A stretch of DNA of 15,288 nucleotides from an uncultured Clostridia bacterium (GCA_946615495.1 CAMOHY010000023.1:1-15288); one strand, 5' to 3'; positions 1 through 7,494 are shown, counted from the first letter of the stretch. Numbers and translations: made by a program. The notes: a model not told the origin generated them from the letters alone.

Positions 1-3
1 CGT

Positions 4-1269
4 TTATTCCGCCGCTTCTTCCTGGGCGGCGCTCAGGGCGTCGATGGCTTCCTGGTTGTACACGATGTCGTGCTCAGCCATCCAGCCCTCCAGGGCCTCG
101 GCGTAGAAGGAGTTGATCTTTTCCGTGCGCAGGGATTCTTCGATTTCGGCGCTGATTTCGTCCGTCATTTCCACGATGCCGCCGGGAATATCCCGCAGAT
201 AGTGGAGGATATGGATGCCGTAGGAACCCACAACGGGGTCGGAGGTGTCGCCGGGCTGCTGCATTTTTTCGCTGAACGCGCCGGAGGTGAACACGGGGTC
301 CCACACCACGCTGTCCTTGTGCACCTCGTAGCCGTTGGCCAGGCGGGAAGGATCGGTCATGCCGGGGTCTTCGCCGTACTGGGCGATCAGGTCCGCAAAG
401 CTTTCGCCGTTTGCCAGCCGGGCGTAAATATCGTCGATTTCGGCCTGCTTGCTGGCAATCACGGCGTTATAGGCATCATCGCGGGCGGCGGCAAGGGCTT
501 CGTCGCCGTTGGGCGCTTCGTCCGTCACGCTTTCCTCAAAAGAGGCCTGAGCCTCCTGGTAGGCGGCGAGCAGGCCGTCATCCACCTTCATCAAAATATG
601 GATGATGCCCCGGTAGCCCTCCGGCACATACCAGAAATCCATGCCGTAATAGTTCTGGTACATTTCATACAGGTAAACGTTGTCCTCCACCATGGCCTGA
701 TGCTGGGCCGCGGTGGCCTCAAAATCGGCGCGGATATCCTCCTGGCTGATGGAGGTATCCTTCCCCTCCAGCACCGCTTCCTCCAGCTTGTCGTAGGCGG
801 CGCTGAGCTTCAGGCTGTTAAACAGGCTTTCCTCGCTGTAGCCGTAGGAGGCAAAGTAGGCTTCGCCGTCCAGGCGGGCCTGGGCGCGGGCCTCCTCCGT
901 GTCCTCGGTGAGGAAATGGCTTACGTAGGATTCAATGGCGTTTTCCCATTCGGTGTGGGCTTCGGCGCGCAGGGCTTCTTCCTCCTCCGCGGTGAATTGG
1001 TCCAGCCCCAATTCCTGAATTTTGGCCGCCAGCACCTTGTCCTGAATCATATATTCAATGGCAAGGCTGTAATCGCCCTCCTGGGCGTAGCCGGCGGCGA
1101 TCATGTTATTCAGCGTGGTGATGACCTGGCTTTTGGTAATGGCTTCGCCATCCACCGTGGCCAAAACGGGATCGCTTTCCGTATCTTCCGCCAAGGCGGA
1201 AAAGCCGCAGCTCAGCGCCAGCACCAGTGCCGCGAGCAAAGAGAGCAAACGGGAAAAATTGTTCATCAT
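4..1269 (-). CDS. Exported parvulin-type (PpiC/SurA/PrsA-like) peptidyl-prolyl cis-trans isomerase
   Basis: 421 residues. It probably helps exported proteins fold outside the membrane by isomerising prolyl bonds. Residues 1-27 form a Sec signal peptide with a hydrophobic core (LLSLLAALVLALS) and an ALA|E signal peptidase I site. C21 lies in A-L-S-C, which does not fit a lipobox, so I do not call it a lipoprotein as PrsA is. Residues 34-160 resemble the SurA/PrsA N-terminal chaperone region (ATVDGEAITKSQV). A parvulin domain spans about 218-360: it opens with GIIHILMKV, continues with a G-E-S-F-A-D-L-I helix (288-295) and ends with GSYGIHILHYLRD. Between the first strand and that helix is an acidic, Ala-rich insert (about 230-280) longer than usual. 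The start is the first of two tandem ATGs; GAGGAA lies upstream at suitable spacing. tadA lies upstream on the same strand, but this gene has its own promoter. Family assignment is firm; substrate is unknown. Confidence 0.88.
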   Translation of the reverse strand: MMNNFSRLLSLLAALVLALSCGFSALAEDTESDPVLATVDGEAITKSQVITTLNNMIAAGYAQEGDYSLAIEYMIQDKVLAAKIQELGLDQFTAEEEEALRAEAHTEWENAIESYVSHFLTEDTEEARAQARLDGEAYFASYGYSEESLFNSLKLSAAYDKLEEAVLEGKDTSISQEDIRADFEATAAQHQAMVEDNVYLYEMYQNYYGMDFWYVPEGYRGIIHILMKVDDGLLAAYQEAQASFEESVTDEAPNGDEALAAARDDAYNAVIASKQAEIDDIYARLANGESFADLIAQYGEDPGMTDPSRLANGYEVHKDSVVWDPVFTSGAFSEKMQQPGDTSDPVVGSYGIHILHYLRDIPGGIVEMTDEISAEIEESLRTEKINSFYAEALEGWMAEHDIVYNQEAIDALSAAQEEAAE

Positions 1270-1288
1270 ACAGGTTCCTCACTTTTCT

Positions 1289-1303
1289 CCCCGCAGCGCG
1301 GGG
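1289..1303 (-). promoter_or_regulatory. GC hairpin in the leader of the isomerase gene
   Basis: On the minus strand CCCCGC-GCT-GCGGGG forms a 6-bp all-GC stem with a 3-base loop. It sits in the 5' leader between the promoter and the ribosome binding site, about 20 bases before the start codon. No U-run follows in the minus direction, so it is not an intrinsic terminator. It could stabilise the mRNA 5' end or modulate ribosome access; its role is inferred only from position. Confidence 0.5.
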
Positions 1304-1317
1304 CGTCTTACTTTTCT

Positions 1318-1346
1318 ATTATGTCACAGCCGGGCGGGATTCGCAA
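1318..1346 (-). promoter_or_regulatory. Sigma-A type promoter of the isomerase gene
   Basis: Read on the minus strand: -35 TTGCGA (1346-1341), a 17-base spacer, and -10 CATAAT (1323-1318). These match the consensus at 4/6 and 5/6. Predicted transcription start is near 1311, giving a leader of roughly 40 bases that contains the 1289-1303 hairpin. The promoter lies in the gap after tadA, so the isomerase gene need not depend on read-through. Confidence 0.6.
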
Positions 1347-1441
1347 GCATTTTTCTTCAACATAAAAGGAAAGTTACATCTTGTTCACGGTTTATTCTTT
1401 TTTCCCGCGCTGGAACGCTTGCCAGAAAACGGAAAAAGGTG

Positions 1442-1897
1442 CTATACTGTGCCTTGGGGCCGCCTTTTCTCGAAAAAACGGCGCAGGGACGCGGCGCATT
1501 CTTCCTCCAGCACGCCGCCCGCGCAGGGAACGCGGTGGAAAAAGGCGGGGTCCTCCGGCAGGGTATACACGCTGCCGCAGCAGCCCTGGCGTTCATCGTA
1601 CGCGCCGAACACGCAGCCATCCATTTCCGCCATCATCAAGGCTCCGGCGCACATGGGGCAGGGCTCCAGGGTGACGAACAGGGTGCAGCCATGCAGCCGG
1701 CGGCGGCCCAGCGCCTGGCTGGCCCGTTCCATAGCCAGCATTTCCGCGTGGGCGAAGGGGCGGCTTTCCTGCCGCTCGTTGTGGGCGCGGGCGATTACCC
1801 GGCCCTCATACACCACCACCGCGCCGACGGGCACCTCGTTTTCGTCCAGCCGCGCTTCCTTGAGCGCCTGGCGCATGTATTCTTCCGCTTTCAGCAC
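1442..1897 (-). CDS. tadA: tRNA-specific adenosine deaminase TadA
   Basis: 151 residues, normal for the family. TadA is a cytoplasmic zinc enzyme that deaminates the wobble adenosine A34 of tRNA-Arg(ACG) to inosine so that one tRNA reads several Arg codons. The cytidine/deoxycytidylate deaminase fold is complete: the zinc-binding and proton-shuttle motif H50-A-E52 and the second motif P79-C80-P-M-C83. The substrate-side asparagine in A-H-N40 and the E-V-P-V-G-A-V-V stretch (21-28) are typical of TadA. The start is GTG at 1897, supported by GAGGTG six to seven bases upstream; no better ATG exists. A promoter lies immediately upstream (1918-1946), leaving a very short leader. In Firmicutes tadA often sits near dnaX; that context is absent here. 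The C-terminus contains a small cysteine cluster (GCCGS, 105-109), outside the catalytic motifs. Confidence 0.95.
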   Translation of the reverse strand: MLKAEEYMRQALKEARLDENEVPVGAVVVYEGRVIARAHNERQESRPFAHAEMLAMERASQALGRRRLHGCTLFVTLEPCPMCAGALMMAEMDGCVFGAYDERQGCCGSVYTLPEDPAFFHRVPCAGGVLEEECAASLRRFFEKRRPQGTV

Positions 1898-1917
1898 CGC
1901 TTATCACCTCGTTTGTA

Positions 1918-1946
1918 ACTATACCATTTTGCCGCGGCGAAATCAA
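1918..1946 (-). promoter_or_regulatory. Promoter of tadA with extended -10
   Basis: On the minus strand: -35 TTGATT (1946-1941), a 17-base spacer, and -10 TATAGT (1923-1918) preceded by TGG, an extended -10 element. The predicted start is only about 14 bases before the GTG codon, so the ribosome binding site GAGGTG would lie almost at the 5' end of the mRNA. Confidence 0.7.
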
Positions 1947-2010
1947 GCAGGGTAAAAAACGGCGCCTGAGGGCTGAACAACCGTTGATCGCATTGATCGA
2001 AAGGCAAAAA

Positions 2011-2811
2011 ATGAACGCATACCGGCAATTATCCTCCGTTCCTTTGGGAAAACGCACCGCGGGAAATGAAAACACGGGGCTGCTTAAGCTGTTCGCTATT
2101 CTGTTTATGATCGTGGACCACGTGTCCGTGGTGTTTTTTCCCACGGTGCTGGAAATGCGGCTCATTGGGCGCATCGCCTTCCCGCTGTTTGCCTGGTGCC
2201 TGTGCGTGGGGGTGGAATACACCAAAAACCCATGGAAATACGCCCTGCGGCTGCTTGCCGTGGGCGTGCTTTCCCAGCCTATATATGTGTTTGCCATGAC
2301 CCATAAATGGGGCGATTTGAACATTTTCTTTGAATTGCTGCTAGGCCTTGCGGCGCTGGAGGCCGTGCGCTGGAACAAATGGGGCAGCCGGTACTGGGGC
2401 CCGGCGGCCGCGGTGCTTTTGGCCTGCGTGCCCAATTTGAACTACAGCTACGGCTGGAAGGGCATTGTGCTCATCTTAATCCTGTACGCCTGCCGGAAGG
2501 ACCGGGCCGCCCTCGCCGGCGCGCTGTTCGCCTTCTGCCTTTTCTGGGGCCAGGGCTCTTCCCAGCCTGCCCGGCTGTTTGGCGTCCCATTGCCGGACGC
2601 CATCCCCTTCCTTCCCCGGTCGGGCGAATTGCTTTCGGCCATTTTCCGCATTCAGTTCTGGGGCGTCCTGGCCCTGCCCTTTATCATTTATCCCTCCAAG
2701 GGCCGTTTTCTCCTGCCTCAATGGGTCAGCTACGCGGCGTATCCCGCCCATTTGCTGGTGCTGGGCGTCCTCCGCCATTGGGGAGAGATCACGAGCTTTT
2801 TCAGCCGCTGA
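2011..2811 (+). CDS. TraX-family multi-pass membrane protein
   Basis: 266 residues from the ATG at 2011. A TTG at 1984 would add nine residues, but AAAGG at 2000-2004 is correctly placed for 2011. The protein is highly hydrophobic with about seven or eight membrane segments. TraX-like signatures include LLKLFAILFMIVDHVSVV (24-41), GRIAFPLFAW (53-62), K-Y-A-L-R-L-L (76-82) and a C-terminal Y-P-A-H-L-L (244-249). The family founder, F-plasmid TraX, N-acetylates pilin, but most chromosomal members in Clostridia have no pilus or transfer genes nearby and their acceptor is unknown. Nothing else here suggests conjugation, so I infer a general membrane acyltransferase-like role. The stop codon overlaps by 11 bases the end of the convergent gene at 2801-3097. 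I see no convincing promoter in the 113-base gap shared with tadA. Confidence 0.85.
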   Translation: MNAYRQLSSVPLGKRTAGNENTGLLKLFAILFMIVDHVSVVFFPTVLEMRLIGRIAFPLFAWCLCVGVEYTKNPWKYALRLLAVGVLSQPIYVFAMTHKWGDLNIFFELLLGLAALEAVRWNKWGSRYWGPAAAVLLACVPNLNYSYGWKGIVLILILYACRKDRAALAGALFAFCLFWGQGSSQPARLFGVPLPDAIPFLPRSGELLSAIFRIQFWGVLALPFIIYPSKGRFLLPQWVSYAAYPAHLLVLGVLRHWGEITSFFSR

Positions 2812-2824
2812 CGGTGGGCTGAAA
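2799..2824. terminator. Inverted repeat over two convergent stop codons
   Basis: TTTCAGCC (2799-2806) and GGCTGAAA (2817-2824) can pair as an 8-bp stem with a 10-base loop. It spans the stop codons of the TraX gene and of the convergent 98-residue gene. A clear U-tract is missing in both directions, so intrinsic termination is uncertain; it may instead serve as a 3'-end stabilising hairpin for both mRNAs. Confidence 0.35.
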
Positions 2825-3097
2825 GGCCCCGGCCTGGCGCAGGGCCTGGCGGTGGCGGATCAGCACCTGGTCCAGCTCCCGGTGGCGGCTGGGCGCTTGA
2901 ATGCGCATATTGGGCAGCCGCATGGGCGGCAGGGAGGCTTGCTGCGGGGCGGCGGCAGGGGCTTCCAGGGCCTGGCCGCTTTCCGGCACGGGCCGGTAAT
3001 CCAATTGCCGGGAGCGCCATTCCAGCCAGCGGTCCTGCTGCTCCTGATAGCTCAAAGCGGAAAACGGGGAAACGGCGGACGGGTTTTCTTTGTTCAT
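2801..3097 (-). CDS. Small hypothetical protein, polar and proline/glutamine-rich
   Basis: 98 residues from the third of three tandem ATGs (3103, 3100, 3097). The strong AGGAGGG site at 3105-3111 is one base from the first ATG and seven from the third, so the third is chosen. I do not recognise the protein. It has no signal peptide or membrane segment. An N-terminal part rich in Q, W and R (Y-Q-E-Q-Q-D-R-W-L-E-W-R, 17-28) is followed by a low-complexity Pro/Ala/Gln stretch (about 36-60) and a basic helix-like C-terminus (RHRELDQVLIRHRQALRQAG, 71-90). It begins 71 bases after the PBP stop on the same strand with no visible promoter of its own, so cotranscription with the PBP gene is likely. 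Its strong ribosome binding site and open frame support a real gene; its function is unknown. It overlaps the TraX gene end by 11 bases. Confidence 0.6.
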   Translation of the reverse strand: MNKENPSAVSPFSALSYQEQQDRWLEWRSRQLDYRPVPESGQALEAPAAAPQQASLPPMRLPNMRIQAPSRHRELDQVLIRHRQALRQAGAFQPTVSG

Positions 3098-3168
3098 CAT
3101 CATTCCCTCCTTGCGCTTGGGGTTTCAATGCCAGCATATGCAAAGGGAAAAAGAACGGTGAGTTTTCG

Positions 3169-5670
3169 TCAATCGCCGGACTGCCAGAACAGGGACAGCG
3201 CGTCCGCGCTTTCCTTTTCCTCCGTTGGGCCGCCGAAAAGCAATTCGGAAATATCCTGCCACAGCCGGCCCCCTGCGGAGGGCGCTTTCGCCCTGGCCAC
3301 CTGCACCGCCTGCTTGCCTTCCAATAGGATGCCGTTATTCAGCAATTCGGCGTTGATGGGGATGACGCGGTAGGTGTACTCCACCCCCATTTGGGCTTTT
3401 TTATCGGTATAATACAGGGTTTCGCCCGATTTGCCGTAAAGCTCGTTCAGGATGATGCACTCCCCGATGGCGTCCCGCTGGATGCGGTACAGCCCCGCGT
3501 CCGACGCGGTGATGACCAGCACCGGGTTTCCCTGGCTGTTGTGGGTGACGTAGAAGGCGGAGGGCGTGCGGGGCGCGCTCCACACATTGGAATTTTTGGT
3601 GGGCCGGTTGGAGGAAAGAAACACTTCGCTTACGCTGTAGGCCTTGGGCGTCAGCGAGGTGGCCAGCATGGGCTCGCCCGCCCACTCAATGGATTTCACG
3701 TCGATATTCAGCCACACCACGCCGTCCGCCTTGAGAAAGGCGGGCTTTTCTTTTTCCGCGTAATAGCTTTTGAAAAAACGGGTGGCCATGGCGGCGGTGA
3801 AATCGCCGCCGGAAACCCAGCCCTGCAGCTTATGGGCGCTGTCCGGGTTGTCAAAGCCCATCCAGAAGGCGGTGGACAATTGGCTGTTGTAGGCCGCCAT
3901 CCAAATATCCCGGTTGCCGCCGCCGGTCATATTCACCGTGCCCGTTTTGCCCGCCACCGGCGTGCCCGCCTGGGAAAGCTTGGCCCCGGTGCCGGAGGAG
4001 GTGACGGATTGCAAAAGGCTGGTCATCAGGTAGGCGGTTTGGGGAGAGAGCACTTTTTCGCCCTTCGTTTCGTGGCGGTAGAGCACGTTTCCCTCCGCGT
4101 CCTCAATGCGTTCGATAAAGTAAGGCGGGTAAAAGGTGCCCCCGTTGGCAAAGGGCGCGTAGGCGGCGGCCAATTGCACCGGGGAAACGCCGTAGGTCAT
4201 AGCCCCCAGGGCCAGGGACAGGTTCCAGTCCCGGTCGTCCAGCTCAATGCCCGTTTTTTGCAGGTATTCCCGGCCGGAGGCCACGCCGATCTTATGGAGA
4301 AGCGACACCGCCGCCACGTTCAGGCTGTTTTTCAGCGCGGTGCGGATGGTTACGTTGCCATAGTACAGGTTGCCGCTGTTGCGGGGAGAATAATTGCCGA
4401 ATTTTTGGGGCGTATCGTTGAGCACGCTGGCGGTCATGTAGCCGTGGTATTCAATGGCGGGGGCGTACACGGCCAGGGGCTTTAAGGCAGAGCCGGGCTG
4501 GCGGCGCATTTGGGTGGCGCGGTTCAGCCCCCGCTGCACGGTATATTCCCGCCCGCCCACGATGGCGCGCACCGCGCCGCTGTTTACGTCCACGCTGGCC
4601 ATGGCGGCCTGGGGCCGGGTGCCGTCGGCGGCGTTGGCGGGAAAATTGCCTTCCGGCTCAAAGTGGCCGTCGATGATGGCCTGCTGCTCGGTATCCAGCG
4701 CGGTGTACACGCGGTATCCTCCGCCCAGCAGCGTTTCCGCCTGCATGGAAAGCAGGCTTTCCGCTTCGTCCAGCACGGCGTCCACATACCAGCCGTAAGG
4801 ATACGTTTTTTCCGCCTGGGGGACGGGGGTCACGTCCTCTGCCAGGGCGGCAAGGTAGTCCTCCTCCGTCAGCATGCCGTTTTCCCGCATGGTGCGCAGG
4901 ATGTATTCCTGCCGTTGGCGGTTTTGCTCCGGATGCAGGTGGGGCGCGTAGGCCGAGGGCGCTTTGATAACCGCCGAAAGCGCCGCGCCCTGGGCGGCGG
5001 TGAGCTGGGCGGCGTCCACGCCGAAATAGGCCTGGGCCGCGGCCTGAATGCCGTAAGCGCCCCGGCCGAAATAAATGAAATTCAGGTACATTTCCAATAT
5101 TTCATCCTTGGAATACCGGCTTTCCAGCTGCAGGGCCAGGTACATTTCCTCCAGCTTGCGGGCGATGGTTTTTTGGGCGCTCAGGTGGCTGAGCTTAATC
5201 AATTGCTGGGTGATGGTGCTGGCCCCTTCGGCGTAGTCGCCGGAGCGCAAATTGGAGCGGATTGCGCCGAATATGCGCACGGGGTCGATGCCGGGATGCT
5301 GGTAAAACCGCAAATCCTCCGCGGCCAGGAACGCGTTTTGCACGTCCCTTGGCACGGAGGAAAGGGGCACGCTCACCCGGTCCTGGGCGGACTGAATTTT
5401 GGCCACGAACCTTCCGTTCCGGTCGTAGATCATGCCGGTCTGAGGCAGATCAACGATTTTATGAATATCCAATTTCTGCCACGAGCCTACGCCGAACCCG
5501 AAATAAAACGCCGCCGCGCCGCCCAGCAGGAGCGCGAAAAAAACGGCGGCCAGGCTTCTTTTCAGCGCCCTGCGACGGATGCCATCCAGCTTTTTTACGT
5601 CTTTTTCGCTTTCGCTGTCCTGTTTTTTATCCATCCGGCGGACGGAATGAAACCATGCGTCCTTTCGCAC
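3169..5670 (-). CDS. Class A penicillin-binding protein (PBP1A-type glycosyltransferase/transpeptidase)
   Basis: 833 residues. It polymerises lipid II into glycan strands and cross-links their peptides at the outer face of the membrane. A basic cytoplasmic tail (1-38) precedes one membrane anchor (about 39-61). The GT51 domain follows, with catalytic E118-D119 in the EDLRFYQHPGID motif and EGASTITQQL (148-157). The transpeptidase domain has all three motifs: S394-A-L-K397 with the acylated serine, S449-L-N451, and K575-T-G577. A C-terminal tail (about 690-795) looks Fn3-like and is seen in some clostridial homologues. The start is GTG at 5670 with GGAGG about nine bases upstream. ATG at 5634 is an alternative that only shortens the tail, but it lacks a ribosome binding site. 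The gene is divergent from the FtsH-like gene and is followed by a small gene probably in the same transcript. Intact and clearly assigned; the pbp paralogue number cannot be fixed from sequence alone. Confidence 0.95.
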   Translation of the reverse strand: MRKDAWFHSVRRMDKKQDSESEKDVKKLDGIRRRALKRSLAAVFFALLLGGAAAFYFGFGVGSWQKLDIHKIVDLPQTGMIYDRNGRFVAKIQSAQDRVSVPLSSVPRDVQNAFLAAEDLRFYQHPGIDPVRIFGAIRSNLRSGDYAEGASTITQQLIKLSHLSAQKTIARKLEEMYLALQLESRYSKDEILEMYLNFIYFGRGAYGIQAAAQAYFGVDAAQLTAAQGAALSAVIKAPSAYAPHLHPEQNRQRQEYILRTMRENGMLTEEDYLAALAEDVTPVPQAEKTYPYGWYVDAVLDEAESLLSMQAETLLGGGYRVYTALDTEQQAIIDGHFEPEGNFPANAADGTRPQAAMASVDVNSGAVRAIVGGREYTVQRGLNRATQMRRQPGSALKPLAVYAPAIEYHGYMTASVLNDTPQKFGNYSPRNSGNLYYGNVTIRTALKNSLNVAAVSLLHKIGVASGREYLQKTGIELDDRDWNLSLALGAMTYGVSPVQLAAAYAPFANGGTFYPPYFIERIEDAEGNVLYRHETKGEKVLSPQTAYLMTSLLQSVTSSGTGAKLSQAGTPVAGKTGTVNMTGGGNRDIWMAAYNSQLSTAFWMGFDNPDSAHKLQGWVSGGDFTAAMATRFFKSYYAEKEKPAFLKADGVVWLNIDVKSIEWAGEPMLATSLTPKAYSVSEVFLSSNRPTKNSNVWSAPRTPSAFYVTHNSQGNPVLVITASDAGLYRIQRDAIGECIILNELYGKSGETLYYTDKKAQMGVEYTYRVIPINAELLNNGILLEGKQAVQVARAKAPSAGGRLWQDISELLFGGPTEEKESADALSLFWQSGD

Positions 5671-5766
5671 GCTGCACCGCCTCCCACGCAGTTTCTTTCC
5701 TTCATTCTTTCCAGGCAGATGCTGGCTTTAATCTGTTATTTGCTGGAAAGGAACAAGAAATTACCA

Positions 5767-5795
5767 TGGACGGCGCCGCCCGCGGCCTGTATACT
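5767..5795 (+). promoter_or_regulatory. Promoter of the FtsH-like gene
   Basis: -35 TGGACG (5767-5772, 4/6), a 17-base spacer, and -10 TATACT (5790-5795, 5/6). Predicted transcription start is near 5802, leaving a leader of about 43 bases. It lies in the 174-base divergent gap shared with the PBP gene; I found only weak candidates for the PBP promoter on the other strand. Confidence 0.6.
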
Positions 5796-5844
5796 GTGGG
5801 CATACACAAAAGCTGCACAGAAACAGGAAACGGAGGCGGCGTGT

Positions 5845-7494
5845 ATGAAGCAAAAGCGCTGGATGGGCCCGGTGGTGTTTGCCATGGTGGGCGTTTTATG
5901 CCTGCTCTTTTTCATTCAAGGGGGCAGGGATACGCCTGAAACCCTTTCTTACCCGGATTTTTGGTTCTTGGCCGAAGAAGGCCTGGTGGACAAGGTGGCG
6001 ATGGGCGGCGGGGACATGTGGCAGGTGACGCTCAAGGACGGCGCGAAAGCCCAAACGCCCGATCCCCGCGCTCAGGACGGCAAGGAAAGGCTGCTGAAGC
6101 TGAATATTGAGGTGCAGGAGCGGGAAAGCGCAGGGCCAGGCCTGGCCCTGGGAGCCGTTTTGCTTCTTGCCCTGCTGTTTTTTGCCCAAGCGCGGGACCG
6201 GGGCGCGGCGGGGCTTAAAAAGTTCGCCGCCGTACAGGTGGATGAGCGGGTGCCGCAGGTGACGCTAAAGGATGTGGCGGTGCCGCCCGAAACGCTGCAA
6301 AGCATCCGCGATCTGGCGGATTTTTTAAAGGAACCCCGGAAATTTGGGGAATACGGAGCCCGCGCGCCCAGGGGCGTGATGCTTTACGGCCCGCCGGGCA
6401 CGGGCAAAACGCTGCTGGCCCGCGCCCTGGCCGGGGAAGCCAAGGCCCCCTTCTTCGCCATGGGCGGGGCGGATTTTGTGCAGGTATACGTAGGCGTCGG
6501 CGCGTCCAGGGTACGGGAATTGTTCCGCAAAGCCCGGAAGGCGGGGGGCGGCGTGATTTTCATTGACGAAATTGACGCCATCGGCAAAAAACGGGACAGC
6601 GCCAACGACGAGCGGGAACAGACGCTGAACGCCCTGCTCACGGAAATGAGCGGCTTTTCGGGGGAGGACGGAGTGATCGTGCTGGCGGCTACCAACCGCC
6701 TGGACACCCTGGACCCGGCTCTTTTGCGGGAAGGCAGGTTTGACCGGCGCATCGAAGTGGGATTGCCGGACTGCGCCCAGCGGCTGAAAATATTGCAGGT
6801 GCACGCCCGGAAAAAGCCGCTGGCTCCAAGCGTCTCTTTGGAGCGGTGGGCGGAGCAGACGGCCCTGTTTTCCGGGGCGCAGCTGGAAACCCTGCTCAAC
6901 GAGGCCGCCATCCGCGCGGCCCGGCGAAGCGGCGGCCAGATTTTGGAATGCGATGTGGAGAAGGCCTTTTGCTCCGTCACGGTAGGGGAGGATTCGCCCC
7001 GCCGCATGACGGAGGAGGAAAAGCGCGTGACCGCCTGGCACGAAGCGGGCCACGCCCTGATTACCCGCCGGCTGCTGCCCAAGGCGCGCCTGACCCGCGT
7101 AACCATCATTCCTTCCTCCCGCGGCGCGGCGGGCTATTCCATGAGCGTGCAGCCCGACCAATTGCTCCACACCCGGCAGGAATTGATGGGCATGCTCTGC
7201 GCCGCCCTGGGCGGCCGGGCGGCGGAGGAAATGCTGCTGGGCTGGGAAAACGTGACCACCGGCGCGGCCAACGACCTGAAAAAGGCCCGCGATATCGCCT
7301 CCGCCATGGCCGGGGAATTCATGATGGGCGAATCCGGCGATGCGGAAGAGGACAAAAAAGCGCTGCTTGCCCAGGCCATGGAGGAAACCCGCCGCATCCT
7401 TTCCCAGAACCTGGACGCGCTTGAGGCGCTTTCGGACGCCCTCATCAAACGGGAAACCCTGCGGGAGGAGGAAATAGCGGAAATTTTGGGGTAA
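5845..7494 (+). CDS. Short FtsH-like membrane AAA+ zinc metalloprotease
   Basis: 549 residues, versus about 600-650 for usual FtsH. The family pulls damaged membrane and cytosolic proteins through an ATP-driven hexamer and degrades them. Two membrane segments (about 8-24 and 98-114) flank a small extracytoplasmic domain that includes YPDFWFLAEEGLVDKV. The AAA domain has Walker A GPPGTGKT (182-189), pore loop Y215-V-G, Walker B VIFIDE (237-242) and the second region of homology with arginine fingers R295 and R298 (LLREGRFDR). The zinc site is complete: H399-E-A-G-H403 and the third ligand D477 in TTGAAND. After D477 about 30 residues usual in the family are missing, including the G-M/F-S motif, and there is no C-terminal tail. 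ATG at 5845 is chosen because GGAGG lies eight bases upstream; the open frame continues far upstream only as an antisense shadow of the PBP gene. The context (no tilS or hpt) suggests a paralogue, not the main ftsH. Confidence 0.88.
   Translation: MKQKRWMGPVVFAMVGVLCLLFFIQGGRDTPETLSYPDFWFLAEEGLVDKVAMGGGDMWQVTLKDGAKAQTPDPRAQDGKERLLKLNIEVQERESAGPGLALGAVLLLALLFFAQARDRGAAGLKKFAAVQVDERVPQVTLKDVAVPPETLQSIRDLADFLKEPRKFGEYGARAPRGVMLYGPPGTGKTLLARALAGEAKAPFFAMGGADFVQVYVGVGASRVRELFRKARKAGGGVIFIDEIDAIGKKRDSANDEREQTLNALLTEMSGFSGEDGVIVLAATNRLDTLDPALLREGRFDRRIEVGLPDCAQRLKILQVHARKKPLAPSVSLERWAEQTALFSGAQLETLLNEAAIRAARRSGGQILECDVEKAFCSVTVGEDSPRRMTEEEKRVTAWHEAGHALITRRLLPKARLTRVTIIPSSRGAAGYSMSVQPDQLLHTRQELMGMLCAALGGRAAEEMLLGWENVTTGAANDLKKARDIASAMAGEFMMGESGDAEEDKKALLAQAMEETRRILSQNLDALEALSDALIKRETLREEEIAEILG

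Noticed and set aside
70..1365. Long open frame on the plus strand opposite the isomerase gene
   Set aside because: It is an antisense shadow of a GC-rich gene: composition is Gly/His/Val-rich, no family match, no ribosome binding site, while the minus-strand frame has a signal peptide and parvulin motifs.
1984..2010. TTG start for the TraX protein
   Set aside because: No suitable ribosome binding site precedes it, whereas AAAGG at 2000-2004 suits the ATG at 2011.
2011..2811. TraX as a sign of a conjugative element
   Set aside because: No relaxase, pilus, integrase or repeat ends are present; chromosomal TraX-like proteins are common in Clostridia.
3391..4485. Long open frame on the plus strand opposite the PBP gene
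   Set aside because: The PBP reading is certain from its catalytic motifs. The antisense frame has shadow-like Gly/His/Arg-rich composition and no start signals.
5625..5656. Nine-codon open frame (ATG at 5656) overlapping the start of the PBP gene
   Set aside because: AAAGGA is only three bases from its ATG and the frame lies inside the longer PBP reading; nothing supports translation as a leader peptide.
4510..5844. Upstream extension of the FtsH-like frame, giving 994 residues
   Set aside because: The extension runs antisense through the PBP gene and has no domain. GGAGG and a membrane segment fix the start at 5845.
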